In this document: piece after piece, positions 53,616 through 64,000 of the stretch
Numbering within the stretch: the stretch's first letter is position 1
Layout: each line of letters begins with the position of its first letter
From: Harmothoe impar
Lineage: Eukaryota; Annelida; Polychaeta; Phyllodocida; Polynoidae
NCBI GenBank assembly: GCA_947462335.1
Contig: OX381705.1
Span: 1,612,001 to 1,676,000 of the forward strand
DNA length: 64,000 bases
Direction of reading: 5' to 3'
The notes under the pieces: generated by a model
Told to the model about the DNA's origin: nothing
The model's database searches: none
What the model saw: only the letters and a program-made list of their open reading frames with translations
Made by a program: the position numbers and the translations under genes

Positions 53616-53624
53616 TATAAAAGC
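53616..53624 (+). promoter_or_regulatory. orphan TATA box, gene deleted downstream
   Basis: TATAAAAGC in the same context as A's death-domain promoter (9480-9488). Downstream, the gcc/cac leader runs straight into sequence equal to A 10470 onward (cagctgatcgcctcat), so the A-type plus-strand gene is missing. Confidence 0.6.
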
Positions 53625-53843
53625 TCTGATTTCTGTTGGAAAAAAACCATATCACCTCTGACCACAGTAACGTCCACTACCACCACCACCAGCACCACCG
53701 CCGCCGCTACCCGCCGCCGCCGCCAGTCACAGCTGATCGCCTCATTAAAGCATGTGACGTCGTCACTTCTAGTCACATGCTTCATCAAGTCGCTTCCAGT
53801 CACGTGATCCTAAAGACCCTCACTTCCTAAACAAAAAAAATGA

Positions 53844-53885
53844 AGAGACACGCTTCTTCCTCTCGAGAGGAAGAAGCGTGTCTCT
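53844..53885. repeat. perfect 42-bp palindrome, as in element A
   Basis: Identical to 10523-10564 in sequence and in position relative to the C-rich tract. Conserved perfectly although neighbouring genes have decayed. Confidence 0.9.
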
Positions 53886-53937
53886 CGATTGAAATCTTTT
53901 TCTTTTCTTTTTTTCTTAAAAGAGACAAACGCCCCTT

Positions 53938-54092
53938 AGAGTGCCCCCCCACCCCCCTAGAGTGCCCCCCTCCCCCCTCCCCCCCTCCCCCCCACCCGCC
54001 CCATGCATCCTAAAAGCGCCCCCCTCCCCATGCATCTTAAAGGGGCCCCCCTCCCCTTCCCTCCCCTCCCCTCCCCTCCCCCCCCCCCCCTT
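53938..54092. repeat. C-rich tract of element C
   Basis: Homologous to A 10617-10776, with the same two atgcatc(c/t)taaa blocks. Confidence 0.85.
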
Positions 54093-55290
54093 ATACACTC
54101 TAAAGAACTCTTCTACCTAGTTCAATAAGTCACTTCCAGTCGCTCGTAAAACAATAAAACATGAAAAAAAAAAAGAACTTATATCGTAGTGTTTTTTATT
54201 AGTTTACCGAAAAAAATAAGAGACTCGCCTCCTCCTCCTCTCCTTCTCCTCCTCCTCCTCCTCCTCCTCCTCCTCCAAAAAAAAAGATATCACATTTTAA
54301 AGCGCGTGACCCCTTAAAGACGCTCATCTCTTCATTAAGTCGCGTGACGTCACTTCTTCTTCCGGTCAGGTGATCAATCAGGTCACTTCCGGTCACGTGA
54401 TCCTCAATGAGGTCACTCACTTCCGGTTGGCCATTAGGTCATGTGACGTCACTTCCGGTCACGTGACTCATCAGGTCACTTCCGGTCACGTGATCCTAAA
54501 TTAGGTCATATGACGTCACTTCCGGTCCCCTAAGTAGGTCATATGACGTCACTTCCGGTCCATAAGTAGGTCATATGACGTCACTTCCGGTCACGTGACG
54601 AAATGGCGGCCTCTGATTGGCTAACTAGGTCACGTGACGTCACCACTAATCCCCTAAGTAGGTCACTTCCGGTCACGTGACCAAATGGAGGCCTCTGATT
54701 GGCTGCATGTCGATTGAGTAATAAACAGTACTTAACTATAGTCCCGTTCCGATACATACAATACTACTTGTATGACAGAGTATGGGAGCTGGGTGTGTGT
54801 TGCTGTATTTATTACCACCATGTGAGCTCCATTTGGACCACTGCCAAGTATTTACTGGAAATGTCACCCTAGTACATTGACCTTTAAATGACCTACATTA
54901 CTCTCATTGAGCGACACATCCAGCCAAAGAAAGGGTACAAAGAAAACAAAACTGGATAGCTACCAACTTGTCAGTTCAGATGAGGGCAAGTTGTCACCTG
55001 AGAAAATAAACACAGAGAAAATAAACACAGTCTAAAGGGAGTCCAGGCTTGTCTCCAGAATGACTCCTTTTTCTGACTCTTTCTGACTCTCTTGATAAAG
55101 GAAGTCAATACCAGACCCCTTAAAAGGCAGTTATTTAACTACCCCAATAGAGTTCTGGATTGCCTCGAAAAGGACTACCTTTCATGTCAGAAACAAATTG
55201 CAGTCATGTTTAAACTCCCTTCAGAAAGAAAGTCCAGACAAATATAAAGGGAGTCACTGAGCCAGGACTCAACGGATACTGTTTTAACTA
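54004..55290. repeat. segment duplicated again at 55849-57137
   Basis: It covers the C-rich tract, the right terminal repeat and about 520 bp of flank after element C. The flank contains a foldback relative with agtctaaagggagtccagg (about 55005-55270). Confidence 0.9.
54357..54768. repeat. right terminal repeat of element C (A type)
   Basis: Nearly the same as A's right arm: cacttccggtcacgtga modules, tgacgtcac sites and ccaaatggaggcctctgatt, then the terminus. It differs from C's own left arm inside the first 80 bp. Confidence 0.85.
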
Positions 55291-55848
55291 TAGTGCTTCG
55301 TATTGCAGGCCAATTCGCCGTGAACGTTTCCTCACCGTTCGGTACAGCGCATGTACGTAGAGGGATAGTCACCTCGTCCAGAGATTCGCGTCGACAGGTG
55401 ATCTTTTCAGCAATCGACATCGCCGCATAGAGGGCAAAACTTAGGTATTGTTCTTCATTTTTCTACGGGTCACTCGTGATTGTACGGTCTTTTAAAAATT
55501 TTGAAACACTTTTCGCAAACGTCCTGCGTCATGTTTTTCTTTTTTTTTGTTTTTTCACTTATTTACCAATTATTAAAAAAAATAAACGTTATTTATCACT
55601 TCGAATACTAGACGCCTCTTACCACACGATACTATTAGCATAGTGAAAGGCGACTGTAGTCTAGGATCGAATTCAACAGATGTCCATCTTACTGCAGGGA
55701 TCAGACGAGAGTGGTCAACACTGGAGTGTCACAGCTCACTTTTATGTCTTTGGGTACAGCTGCATACAACCCTTGAACATACATTGCGACGTCGCTGCGA
55801 CCCATGTCGTCTTGCAACACTTTCATCAGAGCCATAGGCTCAGACGTG
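55291..55848 (-). pseudogene. duplicate of the element C polymerase N terminus and death-domain tail
   Basis: Copy of 50749-51296. It holds the first 80 or so polymerase codons (initiation codon at 55532) and, from about 55704, the last part of the frameshifted death-domain ORF. It joins directly to a copy of 54004 onward. Together with the next segment it is a tandem duplication of 50749-55290 with 51297-54003 deleted. Confidence 0.85.
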
Positions 55849-57137
55849 CATCCTAAAAGCGCCCCCCTCCCCATGCATCTTAAAGGGGCCCCCCTCCCCT
55901 TCCCTCCCCTCCCCTCCCCTCCCCCCCCCCCCCTTATACACTCTAAAGAACTCTTCTACCTAGTTCAATAAGTCACTTCCAGTCGCTCGTAAAACAATAA
56001 AACATGAAAAAAAAAAAGAACTTATATCGTAGTGTTTTTTATTAGTTTACCGAAAAAAATAAGAGACTCGCCTCCTCCTCCTCTCCTTCTCCTCCTCCTC
56101 CTCCTCCTCCTCCTCCTCCAAAAAAAAAGATATCACATTTTAAAGCGCGTGACCCCTTAAAGACGCTCATCTCTTCATTAAGTCGCGTGACGTCACTTCT
56201 TCTTCCGGTCAGGTGATCAATCAGGTCACTTCCGGTCACGTGATCCTCAATGAGGTCACTCACTTCCGGTTGGCCATTAGGTCATGTGACGTCACTTCCG
56301 GTCACGTGACTCATCAGGTCACTTCCGGTCACGTGATCCTAAATTAGGTCATATGACGTCACTTCCGGTCCCCTAAGTAGGTCATATGACGTCACTTCCG
56401 GTCCATAAGTAGGTCATATGACGTCACTTCCGGTCACGTGACGAAATGGCGGCCTCTGATTGGCTAACTAGGTCACGTGACGTCACCACTAATCCCCTAA
56501 GTAGGTCACTTCCGGTCACGTGACCAAATGGAGGCCTCTGATTGGCTGCATGTCGATTGAGTAATAAACAGTACTTAACTATAGTCCCGTTCCGATACAT
56601 ACAATACTACTTGTATGACAGAGTATGGGAGCTGGGTGTGTGTTGCTGTATTTATTACCACCATGTGAGCTCCATTTGGACCACTGCCAAGTATTTACTG
56701 GAAATGTCACCCTAGTACATTGACCTTTAAATGACCTACATTACTCTCATTGAGCGACACATCCAGCCAAAGAAAGGGTACAAAGAAAACAAAACTGGAT
56801 AGCTACCAACTTGTCAGTTCAGATGAGGGCAAGTTGTCACCTGAGAAAATAAACACAGAGAAAATAAACACAGTCTAAAGGGAGTCCAGGCTTGTCTCCA
56901 GAATGACTCCTTTTTCTGACTCTTTCTGACTCTCTTGATAAAGGAAGTCAATACCAGACCCCTTAAAAGGCAGTTATTTAACTACCCCAATAGAGTTCTG
57001 GATTGCCTCGAAAAGGACTACCTTTCATGTCAGAAACAAATTGCAGTCATGTTTAAACTCCCTTCAGAAAGAAAGTCCAGACAAATATAAAGGGAGTCAC
57101 TGAGCCAGGACTCAACGGATACTGTTTTAACTATAGT
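55849..57137. repeat. second copy of the element C right end and flank
   Basis: Indistinguishable by eye from 54004-55290, including the terminal repeat ending at 56611 and the tgtatg that follows. There is no matching left terminus, so this is a segmental duplication and not a separate insertion. Identity this high could also come from an assembly error. Confidence 0.85.
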
Positions 57138-57621
57138 GCTACCACCTAGGGGGACAAATCATAACCGACTGTTTGACTCCCTAAATGCATTCATACACTC
57201 ACTTGGGTAGTTTAGGCCTCAGATGGTATTGAATCCAAGAGCCTCTGATTAAAAAGAGAGTCAGATACCTTCTAAGAGTATTAGAGTCATTCAAGTGTAT
57301 TTCCTATTTCTGTCTTGTATACTTACTTCATGAAACAATTAATTCACCTCAGCTGACCTGGACTCTGTTTGATCTTATTGAAAAGGGTGAGTGCACTGAT
57401 AAAATGAAGGGATCCAAATTTGTCAAAAGGTTGTCTTATAAGAAGAGTTTAGGGTCTTTAAAGTGACGGTCATAAAATAAACGAGTTAAAGGTTGTCTAT
57501 TTGATGAACTGTCCGGTCACCATCCAACAAGACTAGGGTCATCTAACTGACAATGTTAGCCCAGGCAGTGGCCCACTCCAAGTGACAAGTCTAAGGTCGT
57601 CAAATTCACAACCCAGAATAG
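57138..57621. other. flanking sequence, nothing recognised
   Basis: Unique AT-rich DNA with a short relative of the cactcaaaaagtaaac family near 57455-57610. No gene. Confidence 0.5.
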
Positions 57622-57843
57622 TTAACCCTTTATTGGCTGCAAACTGCTTTAAATGTGCTTGAATCCCTTTGTCAGCATGATGCATGAATGTAGCCCTGGT
57701 GAGTCTATTTGCCAAGCCTGCATTCATGCACCTTTGTAAATGAATCAACAGTTGGGCGAGTATACTTACCAAGGCTGAATTCATGTATTATAATCACATA
57801 GAGCATGGCCCTTTAAAGCACTATGCACCCCTTAGAGGGTTAA
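57622..57843. mobile_element. TTAA-flanked foldback MITE
   Basis: TTAA, ccctttattggctgc at the left; ccccttagaggg, TTAA at the right; internal gcatgatgcatgaatg core. 222 bp, same family as 13615-13839. Confidence 0.65.
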
Positions 57844-60040
57844 CCTGTGCACTATAACCTCTACTTCACTGCAGGTGGAGCTAACTGGGTTCTGCCTAGG
57901 CATAATTGTTGTTCATGTCTGTCTATATTTTTGAGGTTTATAATAGCTAATTCACACAAACATAGAATCTAGAGGTATGTAGGTTAGGGGAGTTCCTGCC
58001 ATATCCCCAAGTCTATATTGAGAGTATTTCTACCCTTTAGTTACAGACTGCTAACACATATGTGGATGTCATACCAATGGGAGTTTCCTTGCAGTTATTG
58101 TATCATAGAAATAACCACAAAAGAGGTGTATGTGCCCTACACTTTTTTTTTTTGTCTCAATTATATCAAAACATTGATTCCTTTACCTTTTCTAGCATCC
58201 CCAATAGATAAATCTCAGGATTCTCCATAACATGAATGTGTATTCCCATAAATATGATTAAAATCAACATAGAAATTATGCAATTCATTCCCCAACTTTA
58301 TACAGAATGCATGTTATACTGATGCCACCTACAGGGAAAATCCTGAATCAGACCCTGGTTGACGAGTCTAGGGCTGGCATGAGTCAGGTTTTGGGCTGGC
58401 ACATACCAAGTGTATCTTCTATCTGACAACTACAGCTAGAGGACCCTCTCTCTTGTCACTTAGAAGAGTCTGCAGACGAATTTACTTTTTGAGTGTGCCA
58501 TTAGAAGGCGGAGTCACACAGTGTGCTGCAGAGTAAAGGGGAGTGTTCTTTATAGCTTGGACTACCTTTGTGACTCGATTTCCTCTCTCTTTATGGGCTA
58601 GGGTCATTGTAGGAACACTGGGCCTGGAATGAATAGTTAGCTGATCAATGATGGCCGATGTTGAGTAAGCAATGCTAACAGATTCTGTCTATTTGTGGTG
58701 TAAATACTTGATATTCTTACATGATAGCTGGTAGAATCTTAGTTTAGGTATATCTGGTCATGTAGGTAGCTGCTAGCCTCATTACGTTAATGCAATAATA
58801 GAGAAATCAGCCTAAAATATAGATTGAAGACTAGGGCCAAATATTACAAAAATAAGGTGTGTTTCAGGTTACCCGACCCTAGAAATTTTTTTGCAATTTT
58901 GAAAAAATAATTATATTTTGGGTCATTTTGGGGCAATTTAAGGGTCGATCTGATAGTTCACGAGTCAAGGCGGTCTTCGGCGAGTCGGCATTGTAGTTCG
59001 TGAGTCCATTTCTGGGTACTTTTCAGGCTAAAGGAAAAAAAATATATATAAAAAAAAAGAATCCGACCTACCTACCCTAGATTTTAAGACCATGTAACCT
59101 GAAACGCACGTTCTTTTTTTTGGGCCTAGGCTAACTATTTTGATGTAACTCAGTCTATAAATACTGTGCAATCACCCCCTGTAGTTTTGCTTACAAACAC
59201 AACCACCCACCATAGGTGATCAGCTGACGGTGTAGCCTCATGAGGACTTGCGGACTCCTAGTATAATGATTTTAGTTACCCTTTAGGTGCGTGGTAAGTG
59301 AAGGGGGGGGGGTCCAACCTTCGCCATGGCTGCATCAAAGCATCATGCCAAACCCATGGATCTGATGCATTCTCAATGGGTTGGCATGATGCAGTAATGC
59401 AGCACTGTTAATGTTATGCAGTTCCTCGCCAGGGCTGCATTCATGCAAAGGGCATGATGCACAATGCAGCCTTAAAGGGTTAGAACTCTCCATGCGTACA
59501 TTCACCGGAGGTAATAATAGCCGGTTGTGACATCATGATCTAAGTCTCTGTATAGATAGGGTCAAGGACCCTTGTAAGGTGACATAACAGTGCAGGGCTA
59601 GAATCCGAGCTCTTTTATCATTATTGGGTTATACAAGGATCATCATCCAAGGACACCCTGGATAAAAACAGAGCCTATAGCCCAAAATAGTGCCTCTACA
59701 TGGGTACCCATAATTCTGACTATGTCGCTGTGTTGATTTTTAGCAGAAGGACCGTGTCATCGTGTCAATTTGTTCATAAGAACTTAGAGAAAAATCCCTG
59801 TGGGTCGATTTGTATCCCTAATTTCCCTGTATCCGTCGAAAAGGGCCGTGTCCCCGTGTCACCTGCGTCGAATTTTACAGAGGCACAGAATCTATTGCTA
59901 TAGCAATCTTATTTCAAATTGTAAGAGATTTCTCTCACAAAGGATCTGAAGTTCTCCCCCCCCCCTTCGTGGGGTGGAAAGAGAACACAATCATCAATCT
60001 TACACAGGAGTCACAAAATAATATTATTACTATAGAAAAT
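57844..60040. repeat. intergenic DNA with scattered repeats
   Basis: A partial cactcaaaaagtaaac-family copy at about 58340-58497, a tttcaggttacc-family copy at about 58850-59120, a TTAA-family copy at about 59330-59483, and the tgtcgattttaag-type repeats at about 59700-59880. The 70-aa ORF at 58018 and 67-aa ORF at 59700 show no domain. Confidence 0.5.
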
Positions 60041-60268
60041 ACACACAGAAAAGAAGTAGAATCACTGTGACTCCCGACTTGATCACTGTGGTAACTCTCC
60101 CCAGGACTCTAACATGACTCCTTAACATTAGCAGGACTCTGAAATAACTCTATAATGACTCCTATTCTAATGATTGGGAGTCACTTTAGAGCTGTGGGGA
60201 GAGTTACCTCAGTGATCGGGGCTGGACTCCCATTTGAGAGTTACAGTGATTCTACTTCTCTCTGTGTA
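60041..60268. mobile_element. foldback MITE, about 230 bp
   Basis: Left arm acacacagaaaagaagtaga then atcactgtgactcc; right arm gagttacagtgattctactt then ctctctgtgt. The centre pairs ggtaactctcccc with ggggagagttacc. Confidence 0.7.
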
Positions 60269-61475
60269 TCTTATAGCTCTCATAACCCTGGCCTGATTTG
60301 AGAGGAATTATATGTATCTGTCTCTGAGAGAATGCTTGGAAGTGATGTTCCATTTCCTACAACTTTGTCATGCCTTACTATAAGGATCACCTATTGTCAT
60401 GTTCAACCACCTATACCGCTCATGCTGTGTTCTGGCAATAAAATTATTCAAACCTTAAAGTGGCTTCATCCGCATTTTGCCAAATTCTAAATCCTACATA
60501 AATGTGTTCCAAATACTGCAAAGTACGTATATTATTTATGGGTCGGAGTACATTAAAATGGTATCCATGGGCAGTAGCAGCTCAGAAAGTGGGTCCCATG
60601 GGATCCAACCATGGTCTTTTCTAGTGCTTTTACCATGGGGTATTAAAATCGTGCACAATTTTATTCAAAAATGACCATATTTCGGGAAATAGAATAAAAT
60701 TTCGGCAATATCGGTGGGACTCATTATTAGGGAAATATATTTTGTTTTGCCCCCCACATCGGATATACTCACAAAAACAATGCAGGCCAAGGCGGCCATT
60801 TTCATTCACCCCAAACACATGTGCCTCGGTAACTTGATAGATAAGGTGGGCCTTATATGGCGTACCTCCCTAACTCTATAGTATCAGCATGCAGCACAGC
60901 TTAGTGTGTACAGAGGACCCTGTAAAGGCAGCATAGGGCTTTAATGCAAATATACCTTTTATCAACATACCCTTTAGAAACATGTAGCCAAGGCGGTGAC
61001 TATACATGTGTTAAAAATCGGCACGATTGACACTGCAACACAGCCCTTTTAAAAATCGACATGGGTGACATGGCACTTTTAAAAAATGACGGACACAGAT
61101 TTGGAGTAGTTTGTACTAGATAAAAATAGACACGGCGACACAGCACTTTTGCTAAAGATGGACACATTGACCCCCATGTATAATCACAAGGTGAGTAACT
61201 CACAGGAACTGCATCATGTCAAGGTGAGTAACTCACAGTAGCTGCATCATGTCAACCCTACAGCGTTAATACGCTGCCAAAGGGTACATGAAACATGTAC
61301 AGTAGTAGACTCACCAGGGCTGCATCCTTACATCATGACGACCAAGGGTATATGACATTAAAGCAGTATGCGGCCCTTACAGGGTTACAGCACCCCCCAG
61401 CATGCAGCCACAGGTGGTACATACATAATGCAGGATGTGATACACCGTCTGCTGCTACACACCCACACTGCTGTA
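60269..61475. repeat. intergenic DNA with scattered repeats
   Basis: Unique sequence at 60269-60900, TTAA-family fragments at about 60900-60965 and 61185-61390, and aaaaatcgacatgg(g/c)tgaca repeats at 61010-61170 (the inverse of the catgtcgatttt family). No gene is seen. Confidence 0.5.
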
Positions 61476-61746
61476 CACTCAAAAAGTAAACTTGTCTGCA
61501 GACTCATCGAAGTGACTATCATAAAATAAACGAGTCAAAAGTTGTCTAACCTATCATGTTACCATCTCACAAATAGAATCAGGAGCTGGCAAATGTCAGG
61601 TTTTGGGCTGGCACATGCCAGGTGGGTCTTCTATCTCCAGCTAGAAGACCCGCTTCCTTGTCACTTGTCACTTAGAGGAGTTTTTCACTCGTTTATTTTA
61701 TGACCGTCACTTGGAAGAGTCTGGAGACTAGTTTACTTTTTGAGTG
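61476..61746. mobile_element. TA-flanked foldback MITE, best copy of the cactcaaaaagtaaac family
   Basis: cactcaaaaagtaaacttgt at the left and the inverse ending tttactttttgagtg at the right, TA on both sides (61474-61475, 61747-61748). 271 bp. It contains an inner foldback tcttctatctccagctagaa. Confidence 0.75.
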
Positions 61747-62002
61747 TAGGCTTCACATACATACCCTCCATATGTTAACCCTTTGTTAACACCATGTGTG
61801 TTTGCAGCCTGATGCTTGAATACAGCTCTAGCTAGCAAGTGAAATGCCAGGGCTGTATCCATGCATGGTGATAAGGCTACCTTTAAAATGGTTTTTAAAA
61901 ATCAATAAATCCCCACCATCACAATCCACTGTGGGGTGTAGATAACACGTTCAGCCTGCATGGTGGAGAAAGGGGTCTCCGTGAGTCCCGTGTGGGGCAG
62001 TC

Positions 62003-62202
62003 NNNNNNNNNNNNNNNNNNNNNNNNNNNNNNNNNNNNNNNNNNNNNNNNNNNNNNNNNNNNNNNNNNNNNNNNNNNNNNNNNNNNNNNNNNNNNNNNNN
62101 NNNNNNNNNNNNNNNNNNNNNNNNNNNNNNNNNNNNNNNNNNNNNNNNNNNNNNNNNNNNNNNNNNNNNNNNNNNNNNNNNNNNNNNNNNNNNNNNNNNN
62201 NN
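62003..62202. other. assembly gap of 200 N
   Basis: Exactly 200 N, the usual placeholder for a gap of unknown size. It lies 36 bp before the right inverted-duplication arm, so that arm's linkage to the rest of the window is not proven. Confidence 0.99.
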
Positions 62203-62238
62203 GGGGTTTCCTCCAATTGACAAGTTGTATACTTGAAC

Positions 62239-64000
62239 CATGTTATGAGGGTAGGTGTTGTCTATATTTTAATTGATATTACCATCATGGCCCATAATGA
62301 CTGCACAGTTGGGGTCCTCGCCAGCAGGTCCCAGATTCAGTATACCCTGTCATGGTGTTTGTATGTTTATAATTCATGTATTTATTCTGCAAATAGGGCC
62401 AGGTGCTATTTGTGTACTGCAGCTAATGTCATATAAATAACAAAATATTCATCATGAGTTGAGTTGAGTTGAGTTGAAATTCTTTTATTTAGACTCCATA
62501 AGGTAGGCCCAGGGCCTGTTTGCTCTGTAGAGTATATGAACAATGCAGAATAATATGATATATAAGTAAGTTACTTACCTTACAGGAGTAATTATGATGA
62601 ATCTGCAATGTATCATGATAGGGTGTATTGATACAGCCTTCCCTGATACATTTACTAATATTACAATCAAGTTACGGTGTACTGTTTAAGTAACCACAAA
62701 GCCATCCAGTGTGGATGGGAATACTAAGGAGTTAGTTATTGGGGCTTATGCCCAAGTGAAAAGTGTTATTCCAGAATTTAGTTCTGGGGTTTTTAGTAAA
62801 CAGATTAACCTCATGATAAATATACAGTCAATTTCCTTATGGGATAAGTTACTTTTCTTTAAATAGTATAACATAATATAATAAGTACAATAAGACATAA
62901 GCCTTAGTTACATGGGACATGAAGAAAAAATAGATAGCAACGTGGGACATTTCTTAAAATTGATATGACGACACGGCCATTTCTTAAAATCAATATGGCG
63001 ACATGGGCATTTCTTAAAATCGACACAGGACATGGGGACCCGCCATCAAGGGCCCCAATGGTGACTGTTACATTGCCCTGAGTGACCCCCTGTCTGACCC
63101 TTAGTTCTATATAGGACTGACCCCATCACCATGCATGGTTACATCAGGGGTGACAAACAGGGACGTTAGGTGCAGGTCCTGTCTGTGTAAGTGTGTTGGC
63201 TCACCTCTCCTCCAGGGGTCCTCCAGGGCACCACGATCCGGGGGGGGGGGGGCACTTGGTATATTTTGTATACACAGGTGTGCAGCCGGGAAGAGTACTT
63301 TTTGAGCAAAATGCCTCTTACCAAGCGTTTGCTTTTCACCAAAATCCCACTCACCAAGGGTCAATTTTTACCACAATCCCCCTCACCAAGGGTCACTTTT
63401 CGGAGATTTCAACAAAATCCCCCCAAAAAGGTCACATTTTGCCAAAATTCTTAGACCAATGGCGACTCCTCAGGGAAAATTGCTAAAACCTAGGCACTTT
63501 TGTCCTAAATCCCCCTCAGCAAGGGTCACTTTTGACCAAAATCCCCCTCACTAAGGGTCACTTCTGACCAAAATCCCCCTCACCAAGGGTAAGGGTTGTC
63601 AAAGGGCCAGCCGCACACCCGTGTCAAAAAGATTTGAGTACCCCTACCCCCCCCCCCCCCCCCCACGACTATACCTCATGTCAGACCGGCTGGCAAGGCC
63701 GCCAAAGGGGTTTCATAATGAGAGCACAGCAGATATGACAGCTGGGGGAAGTCACCCACATCACTGTAGGGGTGCCAGCCTGAACCATCAAATGATTGCA
63801 GTGGGTGATATCTATGTCTTAACTGATAACAGAAATCAGGGAAATAATGACCTCACACCCAGGGTCCTCGCCAGGAAGTCTGACATAAGGGCGCGTTAAC
63901 CCCCTACACAGAGATAAGGAGCAGCGTCAAAAGGGAGTCCAGGCTGCCTCCAGAATGACTCAAGGCTGCCTAAGGGAGCCTGATAAGGGAGTCAACTAGG
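62239..64000. repeat. right arm of the 1.7-kb inverted duplication
   Basis: Reverse complement of about 23653-25380, running off the end of the window. It includes the tcaccaagggtcact repeats, C and G runs (63239-63252, 63648-63664), and the beginning of a foldback like 23531-23750. The 97-, 92- and 87-aa ORFs mirror those in the other arm. Confidence 0.8.

Larger units (their letters stand above)
45626..54768. mobile_element. element C: 9.1-kb decayed relative of A
   Basis: A 9143-bp element with AG/CT ends and a 6-bp duplication tgtatg (45620-45625, 54769-54774). One base differs in the right terminus (gatacatacaatactact). Same orientation as A. It contains a broken polymerase, an intact 281-aa ORF of unknown kind, a frameshifted death-domain pair, a Ser/Ala-rich gene, a promoter without its gene, the 42-bp palindrome and the C-rich tract. 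The A-like plus-strand death-domain gene is deleted between about 53722 and 53730. It lies about 2.5 kb upstream of the transporter start codon. Confidence 0.88.

Noticed and set aside
56042..56611. A fourth element ending at 56611
   Set aside because: There is no left terminus; the segment repeats the right end and flank of element C and is explained by a tandem duplication.

Overview
This is animal nuclear DNA, not a prokaryote. It has spliced exons with GT/AG borders, long introns packed with foldback transposons and minisatellites, and a 200-N assembly gap at 62003-62202. The organism looks like a marine invertebrate; amphioxus is my weak guess from the repeat style and the death-domain genes.

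The backbone is one host gene on the minus strand: an SLC16/monocarboxylate-transporter-like membrane protein. Its first coding exon is at 42322-43153, its second at 19870-20013 (144 bp) and its third at 15408-16688. All junctions are phase 1. The exon for the last membrane segment is not visible and may lie left of base 1.

Three large related mobile elements sit in and around this gene: A (1980-11464), B (30645-40869) and C (45626-54768). Each starts 5'-AG, ends CT-3', shares about the first 80 bp of its terminal repeats with the others, and is flanked by a perfect 6-bp target duplication (gacatc, tatata, tgtatg). Long inverted repeats, AG/CT ends, a 6-bp duplication and a family-B DNA polymerase are the Polinton/Maverick signature. 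No integrase, packaging ATPase, protease or capsid gene is visible in any copy.

Element A looks intact. It carries (i) a 1374-aa family-B DNA polymerase with complete exonuclease and polymerase motifs, N-terminal zinc fingers, an OTU-like module and a Vsr-like nuclease motif between polymerase motifs A and B; (ii) a 535-aa low-complexity protein ending in two PC4-like single-strand DNA-binding domains; and (iii) a 246-aa protein with two death domains. Together these read as a replication module plus a gene aimed at host cell-death or innate signalling.

Element C is a decayed relative. Its polymerase core is replaced by 2.2 kb holding an unknown 281-aa ORF, and death domains occupy the place of the PC4-like domains. 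Element B has no polymerase. It lies in the opposite orientation to A and carries an alanine-rich gene duplicated in tandem. The terminal repeats carry dense arrays of sites resembling animal transcription-factor targets (E-box, ETS, CRE, CCAAT, octamer, CArG), and the array type differs between copies.

The rest is repeats: a 60-bp satellite, several minisatellites, a TTAA-flanked foldback family with ends like piggyBac, TA-flanked foldbacks, partial exon duplications inside the transporter introns, a recent partial duplication of the right end of element C, and an inverted 1.7-kb duplication at 23.65-25.38 kb and 62.24-64.0 kb.
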